Shown: positions 27,494 to 35,682 of the stretch, piece after piece
How positions within the stretch are numbered: the first letter of the stretch is position 1
How the letters are laid out: every line of letters begins with the position of its first letter
Source: Derxia lacustris
Lineage (GTDB): Bacteria; Pseudomonadota; Gammaproteobacteria; Burkholderiales; Burkholderiaceae_E
NCBI RefSeq assembly: GCF_002105195.1
Contig: NZ_MUHU01000050.1
Location: 124,001 to 188,000, forward strand
Length of the DNA: 64,000 nt
Direction: 5' to 3'
Notes under the pieces: generated by a model
What the model was told of the DNA's origin: nothing
Seen by the model: only the letters and a program-made list of their open reading frames with translations
Database searches by the model: none
Translations under genes and position numbers: made by a program

Positions 27494-28458
27494 GGTTGTG
27501 ATGGGGCAGGGCTGGTGGAGGGACGGCGCATGACGGCCGGTGGCGGGCCGGCCTGCTGGCGCAGCGTTTCGACATCGCGGCGCGGCGGCGCGCCGAACAG
27601 CCGCGCGTATTCGCGGCTGAACTGGGATGCGCTCTCGTAGCCGACGCGGTAGGCGGCGGTCGCCGCATCGAGGTCTTCGGCCAGCATCGAATGGCGTGCG
27701 GCGGTCAGGCGCAGCCACTTCTGGAACTGGATCGGGCTCATCGCGGTGAGCTGGCGGAAGTGGTGATGGAAGGTCGACAGGCTCATCTGCGAGCGCTCGG
27801 CCAGCGCCTCCACCCGCAGCGGCTCGGCGTAATGCGTCTTGAGCCATTCGATGGCATGCGCCACGCGGTGGCCCTGGCTGCCGACCGAGACGATCTGGCG
27901 CAGCCGCGCGCCCTGTTCGCTGGTCAGCACGCGCCAGTAGATCTCGCGCTGGATCATCGGCGCCAGCACCGGGATCGAGGCCGGTTCGTCGAGCAGCGCC
28001 AGCAGCCGGGTGAAGGCGTCGAACAGCGCCGGCGTGGTCTGGCCGACCACCATGCCGCGCTCGGTCGCTACGTCGTCGCGCGCCAGCCCGGCGCGGGCAT
28101 GCAGCAGCAGCTCGCTCATCACGCGCAGATCGAGCCGCAGCGCCAGGCCGAGATAGGGCCGCTCGGGGCTGGCGCTCAGCACCTGCATCGTGGCCGGCAG
28201 ATCGAGCGAGGTGACGAGGAAGCGGCTCGGGTCGTAGTGGTAGTGGTCGTGGCCGAGCGACATGCGCTTGGCGCCCTGGACCACCAGCGCCACGCAGGGC
28301 TCGACGACGCAGGCGCAGCTTTCGGTCGGCGTTTCGCGGCGGTAGAAGTTGAGGCCCGGAATGGCGGTCGCGGCCTCGATCGCGCCTTCGGTGCGGCGGG
28401 CGACGGCGCGCGCCAGCGGTGCGCTCAGTTCGGCGATCGGATCGGTGGCGGGTGGCAC
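27490..28458 (-). CDS. AraC family transcriptional regulator
   Basis: A 322-residue regulator with an N-terminal AraC-type ligand domain (VVEPCVALVVQGAKRMSLG, DPSRFLVTSLDLP) and two C-terminal helix-turn-helix units (LRVEALAERSQMSLSTFHHH and AYRVGYESASQFSREYARLFG). A GTG start at 28458 with GAGGT just upstream is preferred to the longer frame starting at 28575, which would run into the repeated operator at 28557-28585. It is the first gene of the molybdenum hydroxylase operon and divergent from the alcohol dehydrogenase, so it probably controls both. Confidence 0.85.
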   Translation of the reverse strand: MPPATDPIAELSAPLARAVARRTEGAIEAATAIPGLNFYRRETPTESCACVVEPCVALVVQGAKRMSLGHDHYHYDPSRFLVTSLDLPATMQVLSASPERPYLGLALRLDLRVMSELLLHARAGLARDDVATERGMVVGQTTPALFDAFTRLLALLDEPASIPVLAPMIQREIYWRVLTSEQGARLRQIVSVGSQGHRVAHAIEWLKTHYAEPLRVEALAERSQMSLSTFHHHFRQLTAMSPIQFQKWLRLTAARHSMLAEDLDAATAAYRVGYESASQFSREYARLFGAPPRRDVETLRQQAGPPPAVMRRPSTSPAPSQP

Positions 28459-28556
28459 ATTGACCTCGGATGACAGGGGGCAGGACCGGCCGGTCCCGAC
28501 GACCTTGGCGAGACTAGCGCCGCGCGTGCCGCCTGCCATCCGATCGGCCGCCGGTT

Positions 28557-28585
28557 CGCAGGATCGGGCAAGCAATCCGCAGGAT
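28557..28585 (+). promoter_or_regulatory. Direct-repeat AraC operator
   Basis: CGCAGGAT occurs at 28557-28564 and again at 28578-28585, 21 bp start to start (two helical turns), with TTC or ATC immediately before each copy. Tandem direct repeats at this spacing are the classic AraC/XylS-type operator. It sits between the divergent AraC regulator and the zinc alcohol dehydrogenase, about 83 bp before the latter's ATG. Confidence 0.55.
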
Positions 28586-28667
28586 TCGGCTACCCCGATG
28601 CGGCGGCCGGCACCAAGAATCGCCGCACCGGGCAGCCCGCCCGGCCAGTGCCAGAAGGAGCAGCCAG

Positions 28668-29702
28668 ATGAAAGCCACGGTCATGTACGGCGCCAGGGAA
28701 GTGCGCGTCGAGAACGTCCCCGACGCCGCGCTGGTCGATGCCGAGGATGCGGTGGTGCGCGTGGTGCGCTCCTGCATCTGCGGCAGCGACCTGTGGCCCT
28801 ACCGCGAGCCGCAGCGCAACGACGCCGGCCAGCGCATCGGCCATGAGGCCATCGGCATCGTCGAGGCCATCGGCCGCAGCGTGACCCGCATCCGCCCGGG
28901 CGACTTCGTCATCATGCCGTTCGCGTTTTCGGACGGCCGCTGCGAGTTCTGCGACGAGGGCCTGCAAACCGCCTGCCGCCACGGCGGCTTCTTTGGCGTG
29001 GGCCCGGTGGCCGGCGCTCAGGCCGAGGCGGTGCGCGTGCCGTTTGCCGACGGCACGCTCTACCGCCTGCCGGGCGGCCACGACACGGCGCTGCTCGGCT
29101 CGCTGCTGACGCTGTCGGATGTGATGGGCACCGGCCATCACGCGGCGAAGGTGGCGCGCGTGGCCAAGGGCAAGCGTGCGGCCGTCATCGGCGGCGGCGC
29201 GGTCGGCTTGTGCGGCGTGATCGCCGCCAAACGCCTCGGCGCCGAGCAGATCATCCTGCTCGACCGCCATCCCGACCGCATCGCGCTGGGCCGTGAATTC
29301 GGCGCCACCGACGTGGTCAGCGAGCGCGGTGCCGAGGCCATCGAGCGGGTGCGCGAGCTGACCGGCGGCGACGGCGTGCACTCGGTGCTCGAATGCGTCG
29401 GCACCGACGACGCCATCCTCACCAGCGTCGAAATCGCCCGGCCCGGCGGCGCCATCGGCCGCGTCGGCGTGCCGCATTACGAGGCCATCCCGGCCTCGCT
29501 GCCGGCCTTCTTCAAGAACCTGACAGTCGGCGGCGGCCCGGCGCCGGTGCGCGCCTACATCGAGGAACTGCTGCCCGATGTGCTCGAAGGCCGCATCCAG
29601 CCCGGCCGGGTGTTCGACCGCAGCATCGGCATCGACGCCATGGTCGAGGGCTACCGCCTGATGGACGAGCGCCAGGCCATCAAGGTGATGGTCGAGTTGT
29701 GA
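28668..29702 (+). CDS. Zinc-dependent alcohol dehydrogenase (MDR family)
   Basis: A 344-residue medium-chain dehydrogenase. CICGSDLWPYR and GHEAIGIVEAIG provide the catalytic zinc cysteine, histidine and glutamate, and VIGGGAVGLCGVIAAKRLG is the NAD(P) motif. The structural zinc lobe is incomplete (C-E-F-C then C-R-H, three cysteines rather than four). AGAAGGAG precedes the ATG. Its stop overlaps the xdhC start. It would interconvert an alcohol and aldehyde, the latter a possible substrate of the divergent molybdenum hydroxylase. Confidence 0.88.
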   Translation: MKATVMYGAREVRVENVPDAALVDAEDAVVRVVRSCICGSDLWPYREPQRNDAGQRIGHEAIGIVEAIGRSVTRIRPGDFVIMPFAFSDGRCEFCDEGLQTACRHGGFFGVGPVAGAQAEAVRVPFADGTLYRLPGGHDTALLGSLLTLSDVMGTGHHAAKVARVAKGKRAAVIGGGAVGLCGVIAAKRLGAEQIILLDRHPDRIALGREFGATDVVSERGAEAIERVRELTGGDGVHSVLECVGTDDAILTSVEIARPGGAIGRVGVPHYEAIPASLPAFFKNLTVGGGPAPVRAYIEELLPDVLEGRIQPGRVFDRSIGIDAMVEGYRLMDERQAIKVMVEL

Positions 29703-30709
29703 TGCAGAGCGTCGATCTGCAAGTACTGGCGACCGTATGCCGCTGGGCCGCTGCCGGCCATCGCTTTGCGCTGGTGACGGTGGCGCGCACCTGGGGCTCG
29801 GCGCCGCGCCCGCCGGGCGCCTGGCTGGCGCTGCGCGACGACGGTCTCGTGGAGGGCTCGGTCTCGGGCGGCTGTATCGAGGACGACCTGATCGCCCGCA
29901 TGCGCGACGGCCGTCTCGGCAGCGCCGCGCCGTTCGCGCTCAGCTACGGCCTCACGAAGGACGAGGCCACGCGCTTCGGCCTGCCCTGCGGCGGCACGCT
30001 CGAACTGGTGGTGGAGCCGGCGCCCGACGCCAGCCTGCTCGACGCGCTGGCCGCGCGGCTCGCGGCGCGCCGGCTGGTGCGGCGCGAGGTCGATCTGGCG
30101 CGCGGCACGGTGCGCCTGCTCGACGAGCAACGCGGCGCCGCGCTGCACTGGGACGGCAGCCGGCTGACCACGGTGCACGGCCCGCAATGGCGGTTGCTGA
30201 TCGTGGGCGCCGGGCAGATCGCGCGCTATCTCGCGCCGATGGCCCAGGCGCTCGACTACGAGGTGACGGTCTGCGATCCGCGCGAGGAATACACGACCGG
30301 CTGGCAGCTGCGCGGCACGCGGCTCGTCACCACCATGCCCGACGACACGCTGCTCGACCTGCAACCGGACGGCCGGCTCGCCGTGGTTGCGCTCACGCAC
30401 GACCCCAAGCTCGACGACATGTTGCTGCTGGAGGCGCTGAAATCGCCCGCGTTCTACGTCGGCGCCATCGGCTCGCGCGCCAACACCGCGCGCCGGCGCG
30501 AGCGCTTCGAGCAGCATTTCGACCTGACGCCGGAAGAACTTGCGCGGCTGCACGGCCCGGTCGGGCTGGCCATCGGCAGCCGCACGCCGCCCGAGATCGC
30601 GGTGGCGATCGTGGCCGAGCTGACGGCGCTGCGAAACGGCGTGGCGCTGCCGCTGCGGACCGAAGCGCCGCTGCCCGCAGCCGCCACTGCCGTCTGCACC
30701 GCAGCATGA
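29702..30709 (+). CDS. xdhC: XdhC family molybdenum cofactor maturation protein
   Basis: A 335-residue XdhC-like protein that binds molybdenum cofactor, promotes its sulfuration and inserts it into xanthine-oxidase-family enzymes. WGSAPRPPGAWLALRDDG and EGSVSGGCIEDDLI belong to the N-terminal domain, and LLIVGAGQIARYLAPMAQAL is the C-terminal Rossmann motif. Its presence across the divergent promoter from the molybdenum hydroxylase subunits shows both arms serve one enzyme. ATG shares bases with the preceding stop (TGATG). Confidence 0.9.
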   Translation: MQSVDLQVLATVCRWAAAGHRFALVTVARTWGSAPRPPGAWLALRDDGLVEGSVSGGCIEDDLIARMRDGRLGSAAPFALSYGLTKDEATRFGLPCGGTLELVVEPAPDASLLDALAARLAARRLVRREVDLARGTVRLLDEQRGAALHWDGSRLTTVHGPQWRLLIVGAGQIARYLAPMAQALDYEVTVCDPREEYTTGWQLRGTRLVTTMPDDTLLDLQPDGRLAVVALTHDPKLDDMLLLEALKSPAFYVGAIGSRANTARRRERFEQHFDLTPEELARLHGPVGLAIGSRTPPEIAVAIVAELTALRNGVALPLRTEAPLPAAATAVCTAA

Positions 30710-31194
30710 GCCCCGAGCGTCGACGTCGCCGCAGCCTGCAATCGCTTGCAGCTGCACTGGCTTGCGTGCTTGCGGGCCGGTCGCGGGCCGTCCTGGCCGC
30801 AGCCCAACTCTCGGACCGCAAGGCAGCCAGCATGAAGATCCGCCTCATCCTCGATGGCCGCACGCTCACCGCGACCCTCGACGACACGCCGACTGCGCGC
30901 GACTTTGCCGCGCTGCTGCCGCTGCGCCTGCGGCTCGACGATTACGCCGCCACCGAAAAGATCGCCGACCTGCCGCGCAAGCTGACGACCGAGGGCGCGC
31001 CGGCCGGCCACACGCCGTCAGCCGGCGACCTGGCCTATTACGCGCCCTGGGGCAATCTCGCGATCTTTCACCGCGACTTCCGCTATTCGGAGCGGCTGGT
31101 GCGGCTTGGCCGCCTGGAGGGCGATCTGGCGGCGCTGCGTGCTCCGGGGGCGCTGAATGCGACGCTGGAGCGCATCGAGGCGGCCGGCCGCTGA
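30706..31194 (+). CDS. Exported cyclophilin-like fold protein
   Basis: A 162-residue protein whose mature part (from MKIRLILDGRTLTATLDDT) matches the cyclophilin-like fold family related to DUF369: ARDFAALLPLRLRLDDYA, then GDLAYYAPWGNLAIFHRD. An arginine-rich, then hydrophobic N-terminal stretch (SLQSLAAALACVLAG) suggests export. The ATG overlaps the xdhC stop (ATGA), so this start is preferred to the internal methionine at about residue 43. Function is unknown; such proteins commonly neighbour flavodoxins and redox regulators. Confidence 0.72.
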   Translation: MSPERRRRRSLQSLAAALACVLAGRSRAVLAAAQLSDRKAASMKIRLILDGRTLTATLDDTPTARDFAALLPLRLRLDDYAATEKIADLPRKLTTEGAPAGHTPSAGDLAYYAPWGNLAIFHRDFRYSERLVRLGRLEGDLAALRAPGALNATLERIEAAGR

Positions 31195-31211
31195 CGGCGA
31201 CCGGCCGCCGC

Positions 31212-31952
31212 TCAGGCCTGCTGCGCGAAGAAGGCTTCCAGCACCGGCAACGCCGCCACCGTCACCGGCCAGCCGGCGTAGAAGGCCAGCTGCGCCAGCA
31301 CTTCCGACAGCTGCTCGCGCGTCACGCCGGCCAGCAGCGCACGCGGCAGATAGCGCGGCAGCAACTGCGCCTGCCCGCCCGCAATCAGCGCCACCAGCGT
31401 GGCCAGATTGCGCAGATGGGGCGCCAGCCCGGGTCGGCGCCACACCTCGTCATGCAGCAGCGTGGCGGTGAAATGGCCCAGCCCCGGCGAAACCGCGCCG
31501 ATCCCTGCGGTCGTTGCGGCGCGGCTGTCCGCAGCGTCGGGCAGTGCCACGTTTACCGGCAGCAGCGGCAGCGTCGCCGCCGGCAGCTGGTCGGCGCCGA
31601 TGCCTCGCTCGTCGAACAAGTCCTTGAGCGGCGCCACCGCCTCGAAGGCATTGGGCCAGCCGGCATAGAAGGCCAGATGCGTGACCAGCTCGGACAGCTC
31701 GGCCGGCGTCAGGCCGCTGTCGAGCGCCAGCCGGAAGTAGTGCGGCAGGCCGATGGTCTGGCCGCGCGCGATGAAGGCTGCAAGCGTTGTCACGCGACGC
31801 TCGCGTGCGTTCAGCCCCGGCCGCTGCCACACCCCCTGCACGATGGCCGTGGCCGTGTAGTGCGCCAGCACCGGCGTCACCGCCGCGATGTCGTCGAGCG
31901 ACACCGGCGGGCGCCGATGCGGTGCCCGCGTCTCGGTCGACGCCGCCGTCAT
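31212..31952 (-). CDS. Two-domain carboxymuconolactone decarboxylase (CMD) family protein
   Basis: A 246-residue protein with two tandem CMD-like domains. Each has an LAAFIARGQ/LVALIAGGQ helix and an ELVTHLAFYAGWPNAFEA/EVLAQLAFYAGWPVTVAA helix, at about residues 60-105 and 190-235. The CxxC of peroxidatic AhpD-type members is absent in both, so a lactone decarboxylase or unknown role is more likely. It overlaps the flavodoxin gene upstream by four bases. Confidence 0.82.
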   Translation of the reverse strand: MTAASTETRAPHRRPPVSLDDIAAVTPVLAHYTATAIVQGVWQRPGLNARERRVTTLAAFIARGQTIGLPHYFRLALDSGLTPAELSELVTHLAFYAGWPNAFEAVAPLKDLFDERGIGADQLPAATLPLLPVNVALPDAADSRAATTAGIGAVSPGLGHFTATLLHDEVWRRPGLAPHLRNLATLVALIAGGQAQLLPRYLPRALLAGVTREQLSEVLAQLAFYAGWPVTVAALPVLEAFFAQQA

Positions 31953-32503
31953 GCGCTGGCGCCCAGGCGGGCAGCGATCTCGGCCACGCGCTGGCCCAGA
32001 TGGGCTGCGGTCGCCAGATCGCTGGCAATCGGCGACAGCTCGGGCGCCACATCGTCCGACTGCGCCATCGCGCCGAGCCAGCCGCCGATGCGGTTCGGCT
32101 CCTCGGCGCTGCGGCCCGGAAACAGATCGAGCCCGACCCAGATCATTCCGTGCTGGGCTGCGAACAGCGCCAGCGTCACCAGCGAATTGAGCTTGTCGCC
32201 ATGCATCGCGCCCGAGTTGGTGAAACCGGCCGCCACCTTGTTGCGCCAGGCCAGCGGCAGCCAGGCCGGCCGGGTCGCGTCCTCCATGAACTTCTTGAGC
32301 CGCGAACTGACGCTGCCGTTGAAGGTCGGCGAGCCGAACACGATGCCGTCGCTCGCGGCCAGCGTCTCCCAGGGAATGTCGCCGTCGGCGACGCTGACCA
32401 GTCGGGCTTCGGCACCCGGCACCCGGCTGATGCCCTCGGCGATGGCCTCGGCCTGCTTCTTGGTGTGGCCGTGAACGCTGTCGTAAACGATGCAGATCAG
32501 CAT
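31949..32503 (-). CDS. Flavodoxin-fold NAD(P)H-dependent oxidoreductase
   Basis: A 184-residue flavodoxin-like protein. The FMN phosphate loop is YDSVHGHTKKQAEAIAEGI, and GSPTFNGSVSSRLKKFMED plus TNSGAMHGDKLNSL resemble NAD(P)H:quinone reductases of the WrbA group. The start at 32503 has AGGAG seven bases upstream. It is the first gene of a two-gene leftward operon with the CMD protein and is divergent from a LysR regulator. Protection against quinones from aromatic breakdown is a reasonable inference. Confidence 0.85.
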   Translation of the reverse strand: MLICIVYDSVHGHTKKQAEAIAEGISRVPGAEARLVSVADGDIPWETLAASDGIVFGSPTFNGSVSSRLKKFMEDATRPAWLPLAWRNKVAAGFTNSGAMHGDKLNSLVTLALFAAQHGMIWVGLDLFPGRSAEEPNRIGGWLGAMAQSDDVAPELSPIASDLATAAHLGQRVAEIAARLGASA

Positions 32504-32594
32504 GCGATTGCTCCTGTGTGTTGAACGCGACTGGCATGCTGCGCGGCCCAATCCGCTACCGGAAGTCGGCAATCGGTTGAATCGCTCCCAACCT

Positions 32595-32625
32595 TGAGTT
32601 GAGAATCGGCGCGTCCCTCAACTCA
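32595..32625. promoter_or_regulatory. Nine-base-pair dyad in the flavodoxin/LysR intergenic region
   Basis: TGAGTTGAG (32595-32603) and CTCAACTCA (32617-32625) form a perfect inverted repeat with a 13-bp spacer, ending 18 bp before the LysR ATG at 32644. A perfect nine-base dyad in a divergent LysR intergenic region is most simply the regulator's own operator. No clear -10/-35 pair could be assigned. Confidence 0.5.
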
Positions 32626-32643
32626 CTCGCCACCGCGCTCCGC

Positions 32644-33600
32644 ATGGATTCCTCGCATCGCATCCGCGCCATCCTTTCCTTCGTGCAGGCCGCCGATGCC
32701 GGCAGCTTTGCGGCGGCCGCGCGGGCGCTCGGCATCAGCTCGGCCGCCGTGAGCAAGAACATCGCGAATCTAGAAAAGGCGCTCGGCGCGCGCCTCATGA
32801 ACCGCACCACGCGCTCGCTCAAGCTCACCGACGAGGGCGGCGCCTTTCTGCGCCAGGCCCGGGTCGCGCTCGATGCGCTCGATGCCGCCGTCGACACCGT
32901 GGCGGCCCAGCGCGGCCAGGGGGAAGGGCGGGTGCGCATCTCGACCAGCACCTCGTTTGGCCAAGGGCAGCTGATGCCGGTGCTGCCCGGACTGCTGGCG
33001 CGCCATCCGGGGCTGGCGGTGGAGGTGGATTTCGACGACCGCATGGTCGATCTGGTGCGCGACGGCTACGACCTGGCACTGCGCGGCGGCAGCATCCGCA
33101 ACTCGGCGCTGGTATCGCGCCCGGTGTGCCGGCTGAACATGGTGCTGGTGGCCGCGCCCGACTATCTGGCGCGCCACGGCGTGCCGGCCACGCCGGCCGA
33201 GCTGGGCCGGCACCGGCTGCTGGCGCGGCGCTTTCTCGACGGGCATGTGGCGCAATGGAATTTCGATGCCGGCGACGGCAGCATCGTCACGGTCGACCCG
33301 GCCGCCAGTGCGGTGATGACGCTGTCCGCGCCCGAGACGCTGGTGCAGGCCGCGCTCGACGGCTGCGGCATTGCCCAGGTGGGGCTGCATCTGGCCTGGG
33401 CGCCGCTACGCGCCGGCCGGCTCAGGACGCTGCTGCACCGCCAGCATCGCCCCGGCAATTACGAGCTGGTCATCCAATACCCGCACCGTGCGCTGCTTGC
33501 GACCCGGGTGCGGCTCACGCTCGATTACCTGCTGGAGGCGCTGGGGCGGGATGCGGCGCTGCATGTGCCGCTGGAGGCGTTGGCGGGGTTTGCGGCGTGA
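32644..33600 (+). CDS. LysR family transcriptional regulator
   Basis: A 318-residue regulator: helix-turn-helix ILSFVQAADAGSFAAAARAL then GISSAAVSKNIANLEKALG, linker RLMNRTTRSLKLTDEG, and the substrate-binding domain from about residue 90. The ATG at 32644 is preferred to one at 32599, which lies in the dyad region. It is divergent from the flavodoxin/CMD operon and probably controls it, as with quinone- or chromate-responsive regulators of similar layout. Confidence 0.88.
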   Translation: MDSSHRIRAILSFVQAADAGSFAAAARALGISSAAVSKNIANLEKALGARLMNRTTRSLKLTDEGGAFLRQARVALDALDAAVDTVAAQRGQGEGRVRISTSTSFGQGQLMPVLPGLLARHPGLAVEVDFDDRMVDLVRDGYDLALRGGSIRNSALVSRPVCRLNMVLVAAPDYLARHGVPATPAELGRHRLLARRFLDGHVAQWNFDAGDGSIVTVDPAASAVMTLSAPETLVQAALDGCGIAQVGLHLAWAPLRAGRLRTLLHRQHRPGNYELVIQYPHRALLATRVRLTLDYLLEALGRDAALHVPLEALAGFAA

Positions 33601-33646
33601 GATATCGAATACTTGCAGCGCCAATCACAACCTTCGTTTCAACGAC

Positions 33647-34471
33647 ATGTCCTCCGATTACATCCACGGCTTTTCCGCTTCCGAACAATCGCGACTCGTG
33701 GAGCAGGCCGAAATCCTCGGCCCGGCTGTCTTTGGCGGCCTCGATTTCCAGCATTGCGAAACGCTTCTTGAAATCGGCTGCGGCGTCGGCGCGCAAACGA
33801 TGCAATTGCTCAAGCGCTGGCCGCAATTGAAGATCGATTCGATCGACCGGAATCCGGTTCATCTGGCCGCGGCGGCAAATCATCTGCAAGACAGCATCGC
33901 CCGCCGGCAGGTGAGTCTGACCAGGGCAAATGCCGAGGATCTTCCGTTTGAATCGAACCGGTTCGATGCGGCCCTGACGATCTGGGTGCTCGAACATGTG
34001 GCGCGGCCGGAATCGATTCTTGCCGAAGCGGTCCGGGTGCTGAAACCGGGCGGTCGGCTCGTGCTGACCGAGGTCGACAACGACACTTTCCGGTTCTTTC
34101 CGGCCAATGCGGTCATCGAGGATTGGTGGCGCAAATTCAATGAGTTGCAGCAGCGTGGCGGTGCCGATCCCTTTGTCGGTCAGCGTCTTGAGCGATTCGC
34201 CAGTGCGCTCGGGCTCGAAGCGATCCGGCAGGAATTTCTCGCCATCGTGTCGAGCCAAAACGAGCCGCAGCGCCGGCTGGAGTTGCTGCGCTATTCCCGC
34301 GATCTTCTGCTGTCGGGCGCCGATGCGATGAAATGTGCCGGTCTCGTCGATGCCGCCGACGAAGCGCGACTGAAAGCCGAATTCGAATTGCTGGAATCGC
34401 GCCCGGAAGTCGATTTCCAGTATCTGGCGGTGCGTCTTTCGGCGATCAAGCCATTGCCGCGCACGAATTGA
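33647..34471 (+). CDS. Class I SAM-dependent methyltransferase
   Basis: A 274-residue methyltransferase with motif I LLEIGCGVGAQT, motif II SIDRNP, a DAALTIWVLEHV segment and VLKPGGRLVLTEVDNDTF. The sequence is visibly richer in A and T than its neighbours, especially at third codon positions, suggesting a separate history. It follows the LysR gene by 46 bases without an obvious promoter. The substrate is unknown. The start is the ATG at 33647; longer in-frame starts would overlap the LysR gene. Confidence 0.85.
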   Translation: MSSDYIHGFSASEQSRLVEQAEILGPAVFGGLDFQHCETLLEIGCGVGAQTMQLLKRWPQLKIDSIDRNPVHLAAAANHLQDSIARRQVSLTRANAEDLPFESNRFDAALTIWVLEHVARPESILAEAVRVLKPGGRLVLTEVDNDTFRFFPANAVIEDWWRKFNELQQRGGADPFVGQRLERFASALGLEAIRQEFLAIVSSQNEPQRRLELLRYSRDLLLSGADAMKCAGLVDAADEARLKAEFELLESRPEVDFQYLAVRLSAIKPLPRTN

Positions 34472-34476
34472 TTCGC

Positions 34477-34501
34477 CGGGCGGGCCCGGTTCAGCCGCCC
34501 G
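34477..34501. terminator. Candidate bidirectional terminator hairpin
   Basis: CGGGCGG (34477-34483) and CCGCCCG (34495-34501) form a seven-pair stem with an 11-base loop between the convergent methyltransferase and LysR stops. There is no clear T-tract on either side, so this is only a candidate. The hairpin overlaps the last codons of the LysR gene. Confidence 0.3.
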
Positions 34502-35405
34502 ATTCGGTCGTGCCGATTCCCGCCCCCCGACACCCCCGCATCACCTCCAGAAACGTCCCCAATATCGGCGACTCGTCGTCCACCCGATAAATGCAGCTCA
34601 GATCGATCGTCGCCGGCTTCTTGGTCCTGAGCCGCCGGTAGACCACCGACGGCAGCGTCAGCGCCATCGCCGATTCCGCGACCAGACACACGCCAAAGCC
34701 ACTGGCCACAAACGCCACCGCCGTCACCGCATCGCCGACCTCATGCGCGACCGTCGGATGCAGCCGCTCGGTCGCGAACAGCTGATGCACCTTGTCGACG
34801 AAGTTGGGCCGGCCGCTGCTCGGGTACATGACCATCGGCTTGCCGGCGAGGTCGCGGATGCCGATCTCGTCCTGCGCGGCGAGCGGGTCGAGCGCGTTGA
34901 TCGCGACCATTACCGGTTCGATCGCGAACAGTTCCGAGGCGATGTCCGGCTCGGGCGCCAGCAGCCGGTTGAAGCCGACCGTGATGCGGCGCTGGCGCAG
35001 CGCCTCGATCTGCTCGGTCTTGCCCATCGTATGCACCGCCATCGTCACGCCCGGATGCGCGGTGCGGAAGGCCAGCAGCACGCGCGGAATCAGCAGCAGC
35101 ACGCCCGAGCCGAACACCGCCACGTCGAGCCGGCCCAGATGGCCCTTGGCGGCGCGCTGCACGCGGTCGACGGTCTGGCTCACCACGGTCTGGATGTTCT
35201 CGGCCTCGGCCAGCATCAGCCGGCCGGCCTGGGTCAGCTCCACGCCCTTGGGCGTGCGCACGAAAAGCTGTACGCCCAATTCCTCTTCGAGCTGCTGGAT
35301 CTGGCGCGTGAGCGGCGGCTGCGAGATGTGCAGCCGGGCGGCGGCGCGGCCGATGTTGAGTTCGCGCGCGACGGCGATGAAGTACTTGATGTGGCGGAGT
35401 TCCAT
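34491..35405 (-). CDS. LysR family regulator of the CbnR/BenM/CatM type
   Basis: A 304-residue regulator. MELRHIKYFIAVARELNIG then LHISQPPLTRQIQQLEEELG is the opening typical of regulators of aromatic and chloroaromatic pathways, whose operators are ATAC-N7-GTAT. Such a site lies about 100-150 bp upstream of its own start (35507-35553), and near-identical copies precede dmpF and dmpC. It is therefore the best candidate to control all three units, with a ring-cleavage intermediate as inducer. The ATG at 35405 was chosen by family alignment over an upstream one at 35537. Confidence 0.88.
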   Translation of the reverse strand: MELRHIKYFIAVARELNIGRAAARLHISQPPLTRQIQQLEEELGVQLFVRTPKGVELTQAGRLMLAEAENIQTVVSQTVDRVQRAAKGHLGRLDVAVFGSGVLLLIPRVLLAFRTAHPGVTMAVHTMGKTEQIEALRQRRITVGFNRLLAPEPDIASELFAIEPVMVAINALDPLAAQDEIGIRDLAGKPMVMYPSSGRPNFVDKVHQLFATERLHPTVAHEVGDAVTAVAFVASGFGVCLVAESAMALTLPSVVYRRLRTKKPATIDLSCIYRVDDESPILGTFLEVMRGCRGAGIGTTESGG

Positions 35406-35506
35406 GGCGTCCTGACGGTGGCTGCGCGGCGTCGGTGTTTGCCCGCAGTCATGCCCGCGCGGCTCGGATCGGCGCGGGCTCGATGCGTGGAGCGTATCGC
35501 CAAGCC

Positions 35507-35553
35507 ATGCGCCACAGGTATCGGGTCTGGCCGGCATCGGTATTGGACGCTAT
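35507..35553 (+). promoter_or_regulatory. LysR-type bipartite operator/promoter upstream of the DUF1302-RND operon (copy b)
   Basis: ATGCGCCACAGGTAT (35507-35521, ATGC-N7-GTAT) is followed after 18 bp by GTATTGGACGCTAT (35540-35553), one mismatch from copies a and c. It lies between the divergent LysR gene and the DUF1302 gene, the classical place for an autoregulated LysR site. TTGGAC may serve as the -35, with CTTAGC 17 bp further as a weak -10. Confidence 0.65.
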
Positions 35554-35682
35554 GGCGTCGGCCTCCTTAGCGTATGTCTGCCGCCCGTGCCCGGCGCCCC
35601 GCGAGTGGGGCCGCTTCCGGCGCAGCGAGTGCGGCGCGCTGCCTGCGGGCGGCGACCACAACAGCACCGAGAGGAGACAGGA

